This document shows, in pieces, positions 1 through 11,336 of a DNA stretch of 64,000 nt. The notes below the pieces were generated by a model, which saw only the letters and a list, made by a program, of their open reading frames with translations, was not told the origin of the DNA and searched no databases. The stretch's first letter is position 1. Each line of letters opens with the position of its first letter. The position numbers were made by a program, and so were the translations under genes. This DNA comes from Ephemerocybe angulata (Eukaryota; Basidiomycota; Agaricomycetes; Agaricales; Psathyrellaceae): contig JAACJK010000220.1 of NCBI GenBank assembly GCA_013368325.1, positions 1,054,001 to 1,118,000 of the forward strand, in the 5' to 3' direction.

Positions 1-1
1 A

Positions 2-2695
2 TGGATGTCAGATGGAGGGGGAGAATACAAGTCGCATGAATTTGACAATCTCCTCAAAGAGAAAGGAATCAAGATTCTTCAAAGTGTTCCACACGTGCCT
101 CAACAAAATGGAAGGGCAGAACGCTTCAACAGGACAATTATGGATAAAGCCCAGGCCATGCGACTGGATGCCTGTATTCCTCAGTCTTGGTGGGAATTTG
201 CTGTGCTACATGCGGTGCACCTCTATAACAGGACACCAATGAAGCGTCTCAAATGGAAAACTCCATATGAGTTAGTACATAAAAGGAAACCGGATGTATC
301 CCACTTCCGTGTTTTTGGCTGTGGCGCCTACGTCTATCTTCCACCTGATGTACGAGTTAATAAACTGGCTCCGAAATCAGAGATGATGATCTTCTTAGGT
401 TATCCGGAAGGAATGAAGGGTTATCTCTTCATGCGCCAACCCAACAATGTCCTCTTCAAGTCGACAACAGCCACCTTTGATGAGACGTACTTTCCCAAGT
501 GTAAAGATGTGGTTCCACGCGGTACAACCAGAGAAGGCGAACCTTCAGGATCACAAGATCAGAATAACATTCCTCCCGAGGAAGATGGAGATAGTGACGA
601 TAATGAATTTCTGCCTCGTCCTCCATCACCCCCTATACCTAAAAGGGATAACGGCCCCAATCATGACGATGATCAAGGCCCGCATCCGCCGCCACCTCTG
701 CCTCCGGTGAATGAGGAACCTCAACAACGTGGTAGACGACGTGCTCCACAAGGTGATCCTCCGGCGCCAACTAGGGCGTCAAGCAGACTGCGGAAAGTTC
801 CTACCAAACCTGGCAATTCATATGGGGAGCGGAACCCTGTTGAATCTGAGAAAATTGGTCAAAAGGAGTGGAAAAAACTTGTCGGCGATACCGAGAATAG
901 GCCATCTGGTAGTTCGCAACAGAAAGGAAAGGAAAAGGTTCCCGGACCAATTCCTGCTCCACCACCTCCTCCAGAAGTCGAAGCATCGTCTTCTGATGAA
1001 AGTGACTCTGATGATTCATCATCTGACCAAGCAGATAATGCCATGTGGAACGACTACGGTACCTATATTGCAAAATTGGTCCGTGAAGGGGGAGTAGAGT
1101 TTATGGAACATTTGCTATCAAAGGCAATTCCTGCAGACTTACCTCAAAAAGCACCACGCGAGTGGACATTCCGTGATATCATGCGCTTACCAAAGCCTGA
1201 AAGGGAAGAATGGCTTAAGGCCTGCAATGAGGAGATCGAGGCTCTCTTCAAACGCGGAGTTCTTTCGCTAACTGATCTACCTGCTGGCCGAAAGGCTATA
1301 GCAAACAGATGGGTTTTCGACATCAAATCAGATGGTCGGAAACGTGCCCGATTAGTTGCCAAAGGTTTCTCACAAGTTGAGGGCATAGACTTCAATGAGA
1401 TCTTCTCACCCGTCGTACGATACGAATCTGTTCGTCTCCTTTTGGCACTCGCTGCATTGGAGGGCTGGGATATTACAGCCGTCGACGTGAAAACTGCCTT
1501 TCTATATGGCAAGTTAGAAGAGGAGATTTACATGCTCCAACCTGAAGGCTTCATTATCAAAGGGCAGGCGCGTAAAGTCTATCGACTACATCGTGCCATA
1601 TACGGTCTGAAGCAAGCCTCCAACGCATGGTACAAGGAGCTTGTAGGGTCAATGAAGCTCTTAGGGTTTCAGCGACTATCGACCGACACTGGGATTTTCA
1701 TGTTCCAGGACTCTCACGGTGAATTTGTCATCGTGGTCGCTTATGTCGATGATCTCCTATTCATGGGACCAAAAACCAACCTCGTTGTGTCCAAGAAGAA
1801 TCTCTTTATGGACAAATGGGAATGTAGGGACTTAGGTGAACCATCTGAATTCCTCCGGATGCGTATCCAACGCAAGGATGGCAAGATCTTACTCGATCAA
1901 ACCAACTATCTCAAAGCTGTCCTTGAGCGCTTCGGAATGATGGACTGCCGAGTTGCTCCCACACCCATGGTTGAAGGCTATCGCCCTCTACCAAACGAAG
2001 GTCCTGTTGATCCACAACTGCGACACCGCTTCCAGTCTGTGATCGGATCACTGCTGTACCTCATGCTAGGCACACGCCCTGATATTGCATATGCTGTCAC
2101 CAAGCTATCGCAATTTGCAGCAAATCCGACACAAGAGCATCTCAACCGAGCGCTCTACATCTGCAAATACCTCCGAGGCACCATGGACTATTCATTGGTT
2201 CTTGATGGACGTTCCGGCAAGGGACTTATTGCCTATTCGGATTCTGATCACGCTGCTGATTTGATCAAGCGTCGATCTGTGACTGGATATGTGGTGAAGA
2301 TGGCTAACGCCGCTGTCAGTTGGACATCACATGCTCAGAAGACTGTTGCTCTCTCCTCCACCGAAGCTGAATACATGGCACTGTCAGATTGCAGTCGTCA
2401 AGTTATGTGGATGAAGCACATGTTCAAAGAGCTTAGGATGAACGTTGGCAAAGTTCCAATCTGTTCCGACAACAATGGAGCTATATTCATTGGCTCCAAC
2501 CCCATTCAGGAAAGGCGCATCAAACATATCGATGTTCGCTATCATTATATCCGTGAATGTGTGGAAGATGGCAATGTGGAAATTCTTCGAGTTGATACCT
2601 CTGAGAACACTGCCGATACTATGACAAAGCCACTTGGTCGCGTCAAGTTTGTCGAGTTCAGGGAACAACTAGGACTTGAGTTTTACTCGCCTTAG
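2..2695 (+). mobile_element. Ty1/copia retrotransposon Pol, C-terminal part (left edge cut by window)
   Basis: One open frame of about 896 residues that appears to continue left of the window. In order it shows the end of the integrase core (SDGGGEY with the later catalytic Glu in NGRAERFNRT), a proline- and acid-rich linker, the copia-type reverse transcriptase with the YVDD active site near residue 580, and RNase H motifs (AYSDSDHAAD, STEAEYMAL, HIDVRYHYIRE). The order integrase-RT-RNase H is diagnostic of Ty1/copia rather than gypsy elements. No stop or frameshift interrupts the visible part, so it may be young. The Gag and protease portions and the 5' LTR lie outside the window. It would act in reverse transcription and integration of its own RNA. 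Confidence 0.96.
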
Positions 2696-2729
2696 GTCCG
2701 CTTAGCGATCTCTGAGAGATGCACTTAGC

Positions 2730-2738
2730 GAGGGGGAG
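2730..2738 (+). other. Polypurine tract of the copia element
   Basis: The purine run GAGGGGGAG lies directly before the TG that opens the LTR. This is the expected place and composition for the plus-strand primer of a copia retrotransposon. Confidence 0.75.
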
Positions 2739-3145
2739 TGTTGAGCGTCTATTGATAAATAAGATGCGAGATACAAAACAGTCATATATTGACCATATCC
2801 AGAAATGGAATGTATGACGTCAATCAACCGCTAACTCTCGACAAGTAGCGATTCATTGACGTCATAGTCACGTGACTTTTCCCACGCCTCAATATTGGAC
2901 TTCGGACTTCTGTACACACAGAATCGTGCATTGCATATGACTCTCGTTCTTCGTTACTTACTTATATAGTATAGTCACACTCGAGTCACACTCTCTACAT
3001 GTATATATACCCTGTATCGTAGCTGCAATTCTACATCGACTTTACCAGTCATCTCAGTAGTCACTTAGTTAGCCTCTAGCTAGTCTCACTCGGTAAGTCT
3101 AGTAAGCCTTAACCGCTGCGCGTACTATCGTGCTACTTCTATACA
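2739..3145 (+). repeat. 3' LTR of the copia element
   Basis: The LTR starts with TGTTGAG immediately after the polypurine tract and probably ends at TACA (3142-3145), giving about 407 bp with TG...CA ends. It contains TATA-like stretches near 2961 and 3002 that could drive transcription. The five bases that follow (TTGAG, 3146-3150) would be the target-site duplication, but the 5' LTR is outside the window so the duplication cannot be checked. The right boundary is an inference. Confidence 0.7.
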
Positions 3146-3150
3146 TTGAG

Positions 3151-6100
3151 ATGATGAACGGCGGAGAACCGGACGACAACGACTGGGAGGACGAGCAAAT
3201 CACGCCTGCAGGGGTTCTCGATGGTAGTACCCGCCTGGAGTCAAGTCATGCGGGAGGGGAATTCAGAGACCTTGTTGGCGAAAAGAAGCGGTAAGTACTT
3301 TTCCCATCTTTTTTATTCAGCATCCTTAACGAGGAACATCAGGCGTCGCCAAATCGAATACCGAACCTCACGCCGAGAGCAGACACACCGGCGCAATGAC
3401 GGGTTTGAGAAGCAAATGCAGCAAATGGTGTGGGCGTTCATGAGGTGGGACGAATTGGTTGGAAGCCGAGGGTTTCGAAGTGGTGGTGTGCCCGAGCATG
3501 CCTTCCAAGAGCGAGAGGTGCAAGGTACCTATAAGATTACTGTAGTTGATTGCTTTGGTGAGTTTAGCGCCCGTACTCCCCGTAGCTGTGAGCGCTTACG
3601 AGTTCCAATAGAAATATATACGCACCTTGCGGAACTTCGAGAAGGTGATCAGGGAGTCCCTGCCGCACTCCTATCCCAAGGCCTCGTTCCTACAGCCCCG
3701 TACTCTCCTTCGACTGCTTTCACAGTTCGAAACCTCGAGCTATACCGGTCCCTCCACCTTCGCTCGCCCTCCCTTGCTCTCCAACCATATGTCAAAGGCT
3801 TGTGCGATCTTCAGGGCCTTCCTTTTCGCCGATCGTACTCAGACGCGTTCAATAATGCGTACGACCTTTACCTGCGACTCCTTGAAGAAGTCGAGAACGC
3901 GGTACTACGGACTTTGGGTCGGGGCGAGAGAATATGGCGCATGAAGAATGCATGCCCCGCATGCACGTATGTGCTAGACGGCGAGGCCGTACTTCGCTTT
4001 CGGATGCTTGTGACGATGGACGGCGGGAACTCGTTGAAGCGGCTTGCAAGGCGGGAAATGGGGAAGGAATCGGGCGACGTTCTTGGGCCCATGCGAGGTG
4101 TGAGGGACGATCGCACAGTCTCTCAGAGGTATTACCTCACGAGAGAAGAGGTAAACAAGTGGGCTAAGCCAACAGCACCACCGGCTGGCCCCTCTACTGC
4201 GTCGCCAGAGAATGATGCATTCGATGAGACTGAGGGAGAAGCCAGCAGCCCCTGCGCCAGTCGTTGGCACAATATGAACAGCGAAGCGACGGCGAAAATG
4301 TGGGGGATATTCGACGAGACCGGGATATTCCTGTGTCTCTGTCGGCACGGGTTTGTTCTCAGTGTTTCAGACATGGTGCAAAGTGGTGAACAGTACGTCC
4401 GTGCCCTCGTTCTCCTCCAATTTATTTGCTGACCATGCCTCCAGGTCGAAGTATCCTCTAGCAACAGTGGAAAATCTAATAAATACATTTGGTTCGCGAA
4501 TCGGCTGCGGCTACGACATCGGCTGCAAATTCTCCTCAACTATCGCCAATAGCGCGTTATCAGCGAAGGCTCGAGGGCACGAATTCACCTCGCTGGTCGG
4601 CGCTTTCCACGGACATGCCCATAATCGCTTGTGCCAGCTCTCAAATCTGGCAGCATACGTCCCCGGCATGGGCATCGAGGATCTCGAGGGCTGCGAGCGC
4701 ATGTTCTCGAAGTCGAACCAACTCGCACCATCCCTCCGCTACGCCAGCCCTTTTCACAGAACGCAAAAGATAGATCAATTCTTTCACCATATGGACTCCT
4801 ATGAAACAATGGCAAATTTGAGTATGTAAATTCTCCCTCTGTGTGCCGACCCATTTTAACATGAAGTTTCTAGGTAAATTCCTCGTCGACAACTATAAGC
4901 AAGCACTCGAGATACTTTCCGAACAGGACGAACTCGCCAGGATGATGAAGGATCAGGGTATAGCAAACATCGACGTGTTTTCAACCTGGCTGGACGAGGA
5001 GCGTAAGTATCTAACCAGTCTTGCAGAGGAACCGCCGAAGGAAACACTGGAAATGGACTACTATCAGAAGCTGGTTGAGTATAAGGAAAGCGAGTGAGTA
5101 CTCACCCAGTGTATCATACACCGTGCACCAGGCCTAACGGAAGTTAGAGCGAATCTCGCCAAAGCGCGAAGTACATTCCTGCAGCACGATCCTTCCGCGC
5201 CCCCGCCGCCGTCCACTGGCAAACGAACACAATCTCCAGAGACGAAAATGCGGCACGCGACTGAACTCAACACAAAGATCCTTAGGGCTGTCATGGACTT
5301 GGAGCTCAAGCTCGACGTCAAGAAACGCTGGACAGAGGGTTCAAAAGATTGGGTTGCAGCTGCGGACCTAGTCAGTAAGCGCCGGTACCAGCGCTGCCTC
5401 GATCAGTTGGAATCCCTCATCGTATCCCGTATGTTTGAGCTCACTAAAATGAATATGTCCAAGACGGGTGAGTTTTGCATCTATTTTGACGTCGCGTTGA
5501 GTGGCTTCTCATGATTTCTAGGATACAAACTTCGAACCCATATCTCGAAATCACTGCAGACCCGTTCCCAAGCTATTCGCAATGCGCTTGAACGGTACAA
5601 TGTCGCAGCAGCAGCAATGAAGCCCCCGCAACAGAGTCTTAGTTGGGACCAAGTCGTCGAATATGCCTTTCTGGCAGATTTCGACTTACTCCGTGTCTCG
5701 CGCGAGGACATTCGCGCACGCCCTTGGGCCCAGCCAATCAACCGGGCCATCATGCACAAGTATTTCAAGATACAGCGCGCTCGCGAGGAGATACAGCGCC
5801 TCGACATCGAGATCCGGCGCGTCGTAACCTACATTCAAGATGAGCAAGCTTTCCTTCGTGACGCCGAGTCAGCACCCCCTTCACTCCCCAACGACATCTC
5901 TGTGCTGACACTCACACCGGATGACCCGAATTCCCGTTCACCCTCTGATCCCCCTCTCACGTATCACATTCGCCGCTACGCAGACCGGCGGACACTCTTC
6001 TTTGAAGGCCACCTCGCACGCTTCAAGAAACTAAAGGACACCGTTCCCCAGCTCGCAACAGCCCTCATGCCGGGAGTTCCAGTGGACAAATCCCTACGGC

Positions 6101-6306
6101 GTACATCGAAAGCCGTAAAGGCTCCAACGGAAACTGGTAATGGGTGCGAACGGCAATTCAATGCCTTTGAGAAAGGGGACGGCTTACCTGGCAGTACTGA
6201 GAATACAGCGTCGGACAACGAGGAGGAGGAGGAGCAGGTGGAGGAGGAGGAGGAGGAGGAAGAATCACTGCACCGTGTAGAGGAAGCATTTGCACTTCAA
6301 GAATAA
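3151..6306 (+). CDS. KDZ-family (Kyakuja-Dileera-Zisupton) transposase
   Basis: Joining seven exons (3151-3290, 3343-3557, 3612-4392, 4445-4821, 4874-5093, 5148-5467, 5522-6306) gives a continuous frame of about 945 residues; the introns are 52-54 nt with GT-AG ends. Signature segments match KDZ transposases: NACPACTYVL, DGGNSLKRL, KYPLATVENLI, GCGYDIGCKF, GAFHGHAHNRLCQL, and MSKTGYKLRTHI. The C terminus is a Glu-rich run (about 6220-6266). KDZ enzymes are DDE-type transposases of large DNA transposons common in mushroom genomes. The first ATG lies five bases after the presumed copia LTR end, and the N terminus begins with a short acidic stretch, so the original 5' exon was probably cut away by the retrotransposon. 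I did not identify terminal inverted repeats. Confidence 0.9.
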
Positions 6307-7349
6307 GAGTCAAATACACCAAAGACGCGACGGCGGCGGCGACGACGACGACGACGAGCGAAGCGAGGTTGCTTTGACCCGCGATGACGACGCCGAGGCC
6401 CGTTGATGGCCTGGGCATGGCCCGCTCCGCCGCGTGGAAGGGTGCGAATCGATCTCGGCATCCGCCGTGGAGGGTCTGAGGGTCTGGAGGGCGGAAACGC
6501 GAAACGACGAAGACATTTCGCCTCGATATTGGACCGATAACCATACGATAGGAAAATAGGCATAAACCCCGCCAGTTAGCCGCGTAGGTGAGCCCCAACT
6601 ACCCGGCTAGTTAGCCGTCTGATACGGAAGGATCAGGTGTACTAGACGTATACACCGCACGGCGCTGCCATCAGCCTCCGCAAGGTTGATACTATTACTA
6701 CTGCGAGTGCCAGCTGATTGGTAAGTGGCAAGTCTGCTCCCTCATACCTCCCGGGTGGGCCCTTTGACATCGATGAGAAAGAGCCCATGTGGTGGGGTAG
6801 CTCTTTCGTGGGACTGAGAGGTAGAGCACGACGCTTGAGCCAATGAAATTGTCACACAATGGACATTTCATACCGCCGCTGGACCCATTGTTGCAGAGAT
6901 GAGGACATGGATGCCGAGCAGTGTACGTATGTACGATTTGTCCTGGGACTGTGCACCTGCCAGCACGGTGAGCATTTGTCCTTTGAAACCCTCCCCGCCT
7001 ACCCCTCAACATAGTATTGAGCCAATGTTCCTTTTGATATCATACAGTCTTAGCTCGGTGGAGAACTATCCCGGTCATTCGATGCACCTGTTTTTTTATC
7101 AGCTGCGCAGAAAACGTTTGGAGTGTCGAGAAGCAACACCATTCTAGCAACCGCTATTTCCGGTTTGGCGATACACTTAGGATGGTGCCATAAATAGTGA
7201 GGCATATATGTACGTAGAGTTTCAACATTCACCTCCGAGTCAGGCTCTCACAACTAATGTTGCCAACCAGTAGTCATGACAGCATCAGCGCTCAGCGTTG
7301 TATCGATCTATTTCTGTTCTTGATTCCGACTGGAAGGAAGTTATTGGCC
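6307..7349. other. Intergenic stretch, no supported gene
   Basis: About 1 kb without a convincing gene. It starts with GAC/GGC trinucleotide repeats (about 6333-6358) just after the transposase stop. On the minus strand, 6698-7012 can be read as a short frame with Cys pairs (PCPHLCNN and KCPLCDNF), possibly a fragment of a zinc-binding protein, but nothing around it extends the frame. Confidence 0.5.
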
Positions 7350-7352
7350 GGC

Positions 7353-7360
7353 CATAAGTA
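7353..7360 (+). promoter_or_regulatory. TATA-like box of the first cupredoxin gene
   Basis: CATAAGTA lies about 26 bases upstream of ATGCCTCCC. The paralogous gene at 11.3 kb has CATAAAAG at nearly the same distance from the same nonamer, so the two promoters look homologous and transcription probably starts near that nonamer. Confidence 0.45.
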
Positions 7361-7539
7361 AAGCTTGCTGAGAGGTAGAGATGCCTCCCACCATTCATTT
7401 CCCCCCACCCTGACACTCGGCTGAGCAGAGTAAGTTGAGATACCTTACCTTGCCCAAGGCTTTTCTGATCACTAACTCAATCTCCTACCAGGTTCTTTTC
7501 CCTCATAACTAGATCAACGTACTAATAATCGACGACATT

Positions 7540-8437
7540 ATGCAACTTTCCTTTGCACTCGCTGCCCTCCTTCCCCTCGTCGCCTCTGCTGCGAATATCG
7601 CGGTCTCTGTTGGAAAGAGCGGGGTAAGCCCTCCCGTTTAATGCTTAGCACTTAAGACCAAGCTCATCCCAACCTTCCTTCGTAGCTCACGTTCGACCCC
7701 ACTAGTGTTAAAGCTGCTGAGGGCGATATCGTCGTTTTCTCCTTGTACGTCTACTCACTCACCTTTCCTCATGACACAGCCCGCTTACTCCATTCTAGCT
7801 ATCCCAAGAACCACGTATGCCCAAACTTTATGCGCACCGCGTTTGTCATACCTAATTGTGCCATCTCTTTCTAGACCGTGACCCAGTCCAGCTTCGACAA
7901 GCCCTGCGAGGCACTGTCCGACACTGCCGATGCGAAGGCCGTCAACTCTGGCTTTGTTGCCGTTGAGTCGGCGGATACTCCTACCGTGTGGAACTGGACT
8001 GTCACTAGCACAGACCCTGCTTGGTTCTTCTGCGCTCAAACTGCCCCAGCCAAGTAAGCGCCCGTGCTCCTTTTCGCAGGCGCAGCCGAAGTTGACCGTG
8101 GTTCCCTTAGCCATTGCATGGGTGGAATGGTCTTCGCTGTGAACCCTCCTGCGGATAAGACAATCGCTGCCTTCACGGTACGATCTTCCTTCTAATTTTC
8201 GAACTTAGCTCTGACAATCGCCTTCTTTTTTAGGATAAGGCCAAGGGTGGAAGCGCCAATACGACGACCACCCCTGCAGGCTCCTCCACGACCTCGGGTA
8301 CCAAGACTAGCACTTCGACAACGCCCTCTGGCAGTAGCACTGCTGGCGCTGGCAAAAATGGTGCCTCGAGCCTGGCTGGGTCGGCCGGTGCCGCCATCCT
8401 TGCTGTTGCAGGCGCTGTTGCCGGGCTTGCGTTGTAA
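7540..8437 (+). CDS. Cupredoxin-domain (plastocyanin-like) cell-surface protein
   Basis: Six coding exons (7540-7623, 7686-7744, 7799-7814, 7875-8053, 8111-8177, 8234-8437). The product has a signal peptide (MQLSFALAALLPLVASA), one cupredoxin domain, a Ser/Thr-rich stretch and a hydrophobic C-terminal segment fitting GPI anchoring. Probable type I copper ligands are visible: His in PKNHTVTQ, Cys in WFFCAQ, His and Met in HCMGGMVF. The other two Cys may form a disulfide. Such short fungal cupredoxins are secreted and wall- or membrane-attached; their physiological role is not settled. The leader holds a likely 5'-UTR intron (7430-7491, with a CTAAC branch site). It is the first of four tandem paralogues. 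Confidence 0.9.
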
Positions 8438-8945
8438 CTTACCTCGACAACGAGACTACTACGGCAAACTATATTTATGTTTTGCTATGAATAGAGGCTG
8501 GGGTGTGGCGAGCTCGTGTTCCCTTTTCATCGAACCGATCACTCGCAAATATCTCTTCAGACTCTTCTATTTCGCTTGCTCTCGCCTTCGTTACCGCTTG
8601 GTTCGCAGTGCCCATTGTGACTTGTTTCTCATATGAGTTGACCGAGACGAGCGGGAAACGTCTAACTTGCATCTCACCCATCACAAGATGTCCGGCGAAT
8701 CCCAGTACAACCATTCAATAATCTATGATTAGAACACTTCTTCTGTGTTCTGTAGCGACGGCAGAGCAGACAGTACTGGCCAGTTGCCAAGCACCCATTC
8801 CTGTTGTTCTATTTTTGGTCGCTGTTACGATTGCCATTTTCCGTGGTCATATAGGATGGTCGGCGTACTGTCTCCCCGTGTACGTATTTTCTGTCCTTCC
8901 AGACCATCCATTCCATCACCAGCATTGCTCGCAGTACCTCAACTT
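8438..8945. other. Intergenic stretch between cupredoxin copies
   Basis: About 500 bp holding the 3' region of the upstream cupredoxin gene and the presumed decayed promoter of the next copy. I see no coding signal. Confidence 0.5.
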
Positions 8946-9471
8946 ACTACGAAAGTATCTTGTTCGCGGCTTTCCTTCCCTTGACCCTGGTCGCAGATAT
9001 CGCTGTCTCCGTTGGAAAGAGTGCAGTGCGCGAGCCTTTCCTACCCAGACTCAATATGGCCGCGCCGTGTTACTCACTTTTTTCGATTTACCTCACGTTC
9101 GATACAACCAGTGTCAAAGCCGCTGAAGGCGATACCATCGCGTTCTCCTTGTAGGTTGACCTCATTAATATCTCCTGATTTCCCTTTCACACTGCTGTCG
9201 TACCGGCGTCTAATCAGTCCCCGTGATCCAATCCGGTTTCGAGAGCCTCTGCAAGACTCCCTGCTGACTCGGGCTTCCACCTGCCTACCGCTGGGGACCC
9301 TCCCATCCAGTGGAACTGGACTGTCCCCAGCGTCGATCCCACTTGGTTCTACTGCGCACAGACTCTCCCAGCGAAGTAAGCGCCCGCGCGCTCCTTCACC
9401 AGACACAGTCAAAACTAACCTTCCGTCGTTTACCCATTGCAAAGCTGGAATGGTGTTTTGAGCTCGTGATC
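8946..9471 (+). pseudogene. Decayed cupredoxin paralogue
   Basis: Pieces of a cupredoxin gene are present in the right order. A leader-like piece lacks an ATG (TTG precedes FAAFLPLTLVADIAVSVGK). It is followed by LTFDTTSVKAAEGDTIAFS, a frame-broken middle (DSGFHLPTAGDPPIQWNWTV then DPTWFYCAQTLPA), and a last piece HCKAGMVF followed directly by a stop. The 16-nt exon carrying the first copper-ligand His is not found, and the Ser/Thr tail and anchor are gone. The splice-like junctions still match the intact copies, so this arose by tandem gene duplication, not retroposition. Confidence 0.85.
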
Positions 9472-9726
9472 ACTAGGTTTTTCTTCTCAATCAAACATCT
9501 TTGGAGTCAGCGGTGGTGTACATGGGTTCTTACCAGGGCCTTATTCTTGATGTTGCACATGAGTGCTGGAAGTCATGACCTCAGAAGTTGGAGCATGTTC
9601 TCAACTTTGAGCTCATAACTAACTTCTGAGATGATAAAAAGACATATGTACAATGAGGCGGATGCCTTCAATTCCCCAGCTTTCGTCCCCCCCAAGAGCG
9701 AGATCTCTCAGCTACCCATCCACACA
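9472..9726. other. Intergenic stretch in the cupredoxin cluster
   Basis: About 250 bp between two paralogues with no coding signal that I can support. Confidence 0.4.
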
Positions 9727-10672
9727 ATGCACACCTTTACGTCGCCTTTGCCGCTCTCTTCCCAATTGCTGCTCACGCTGCAGATTTACCTGTCAGCGTA
9801 GGACAGAACAACAGCTTGGTGCGCTGACACCCCGCATCGTCCTTAGGTTCCTACTCAATGCTCGCTGTTGCCGCAGCTCGCCTTTGATCCGTCGAGCGTC
9901 ACTGCTGCTGTAGGACGGTCATCGTCTTCTCTCTGTGAGTGTCTATATTAAGCGCCATGAAATAGCCGCCCTCTGAATGCATGCCCTCAGGTACCCCATG
10001 AACCATGTTGGCCCCGTCTTCATGAATGGGATAGAGTCCACATACTGAATTTCGTATACAATAGACTGTGACGCAGTCGACCTTCGACAAGCCCTGCGTA
10101 CCGTTACTGGACGCAAACAACAAAACGGTCGCAGATTCGAGCTTCATCCCTGTCAACAACTTCAGGGAACCCGTCACATGGAACTATACGGTCACCAGCA
10201 CCCACCCTACATGGTTCCACTGTCGCCAAACCATATGGGAGTTGTGCGTACATCTCCTCACTGCCGTGCTCTCGACCTTATGTCTCCATCTCTAGCCAAA
10301 CGATTACCCCGACTTTCAGCCACTGTCAGAAAGGAGGAATGGTGTTCGCAATAAATCCCACTGCCGAATACACCTTCGAAGCTTTCCGAGTAAGTATAGA
10401 CTTTCACTGTTCCCCTAGCAGGGGCCCGGGGGTAGCACTGACTGCTGGGCATTGGGATTCAGAACCGCGCCATGTCCCCGAATGATACCACCTCGAGTGA
10501 CGTCGGTCCGACCAGTACTTCGACATCCCCTGCAACTGGGAATACGGCTGCAGGTTCTGGCGGTGCCGTAGGGAATGGCGCGCCGTCCAGCGCGGCTTCC
10601 AGTCGGACTAGTACTGTCATCGTAATGATGATAGTCTCCGGCGCTGCCGCTGGGTTCACGATCTTCTTCTGA
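9727..10672 (+). pseudogene. Cupredoxin paralogue with a frameshifted 5' half
   Basis: The exon plan of the intact copies is preserved, including the 16-nt exon that reads Y-P-M-N-H and the segments TVTQSTFDKPC, HPTWFHCRQT and SHCQKGGMVFAINP. A Ser/Thr tail and a hydrophobic C terminus end at 10672. The first exon (92 nt from the ATG at 9727) has two extra bases relative to the 84-nt exons of the intact copies. The second exon has 58 instead of 59 bases. These two changes do not compensate, so the leader cannot be joined in frame. The downstream domain looks well kept, so decay is recent, or the two differences are sequencing errors. An unannotated alternative first exon is also possible. Confidence 0.65.
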
Positions 10673-10749
10673 GCGGCCCATTGTGGGTGCACATTCGTTT
10701 GCGCGACTCCTGGCGCCTATGTTGTGATGTATAAGATATACCTCCAATC

Positions 10750-11150
10750 AAACACATATTAATGATCCGGAATTATGGATGCTGGGTCTCACTCACCGCG
10801 AAGCGCCCGAACCACCCTGAACCACCCACAAGTATCGCCAAAGCGCGACATGGAGGGGGATAAATGGGCAGGTTGGTCACCGTTGGGCGGCGTCCACCCA
10901 CGCGATTGAGCAGAAAGGCAATCAAATGCAGTAGTAACATGGACTCTCACTGCCAGTTCTCACCTCACCGGATTCGCCCTCCCAACCACACCATTCACAC
11001 CCACCGTTTCAAGTCAATTGTTGTCAACCAGGCATGAATGATGACAGACAAACTCAGACAGGCGAGCAAGACAAGACAGCCTGGGGTTTATTAATAATTG
11101 GTTGCCTCGTTCTATTTCTGTCCTTCATTGTGACAGGCATGCAGGATCCC
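10750..11150. other. Intergenic region upstream of the fourth cupredoxin
   Basis: About 400 bp of promoter-side DNA with one copy of the recurrent AAGCGCCCG motif at 10801. No gene is supported. Confidence 0.5.
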
Positions 11151-11158
11151 CATAAAAG
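11151..11158 (+). promoter_or_regulatory. TATA box of the fourth cupredoxin gene
   Basis: CATAAAAG lies about 25 bases upstream of ATGCCTCCC, at the same relative place as CATAAGTA in the paralogue at 7.35 kb. A 5'-UTR intron follows (11229-11285) in the same place as in that paralogue. Confidence 0.55.
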
Positions 11159-11336
11159 ATGGTGGACGGGCGTAAATGCCTCCCCACATCCTTTCCCCTC
11201 CTTCCCCATTTTCCCCACCCAGAGCAGCGTACGTTCAGCGATTTCTCTCTCCCCATCCCCGCTGACCTTTCGTATGCTTGTACAGGCTCAACCTCTTCGT
11301 ATCTAACCAGCCCCTCTACTAATTATCATCGACATC

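Noticed and set aside
11034..11306. A 90-codon plus-strand frame with a hydrophobic stretch upstream of the fourth cupredoxin
   Set aside because: It overlaps the TATA box, leader and 5'-UTR intron of that gene, and no paralogue has it; probably chance.
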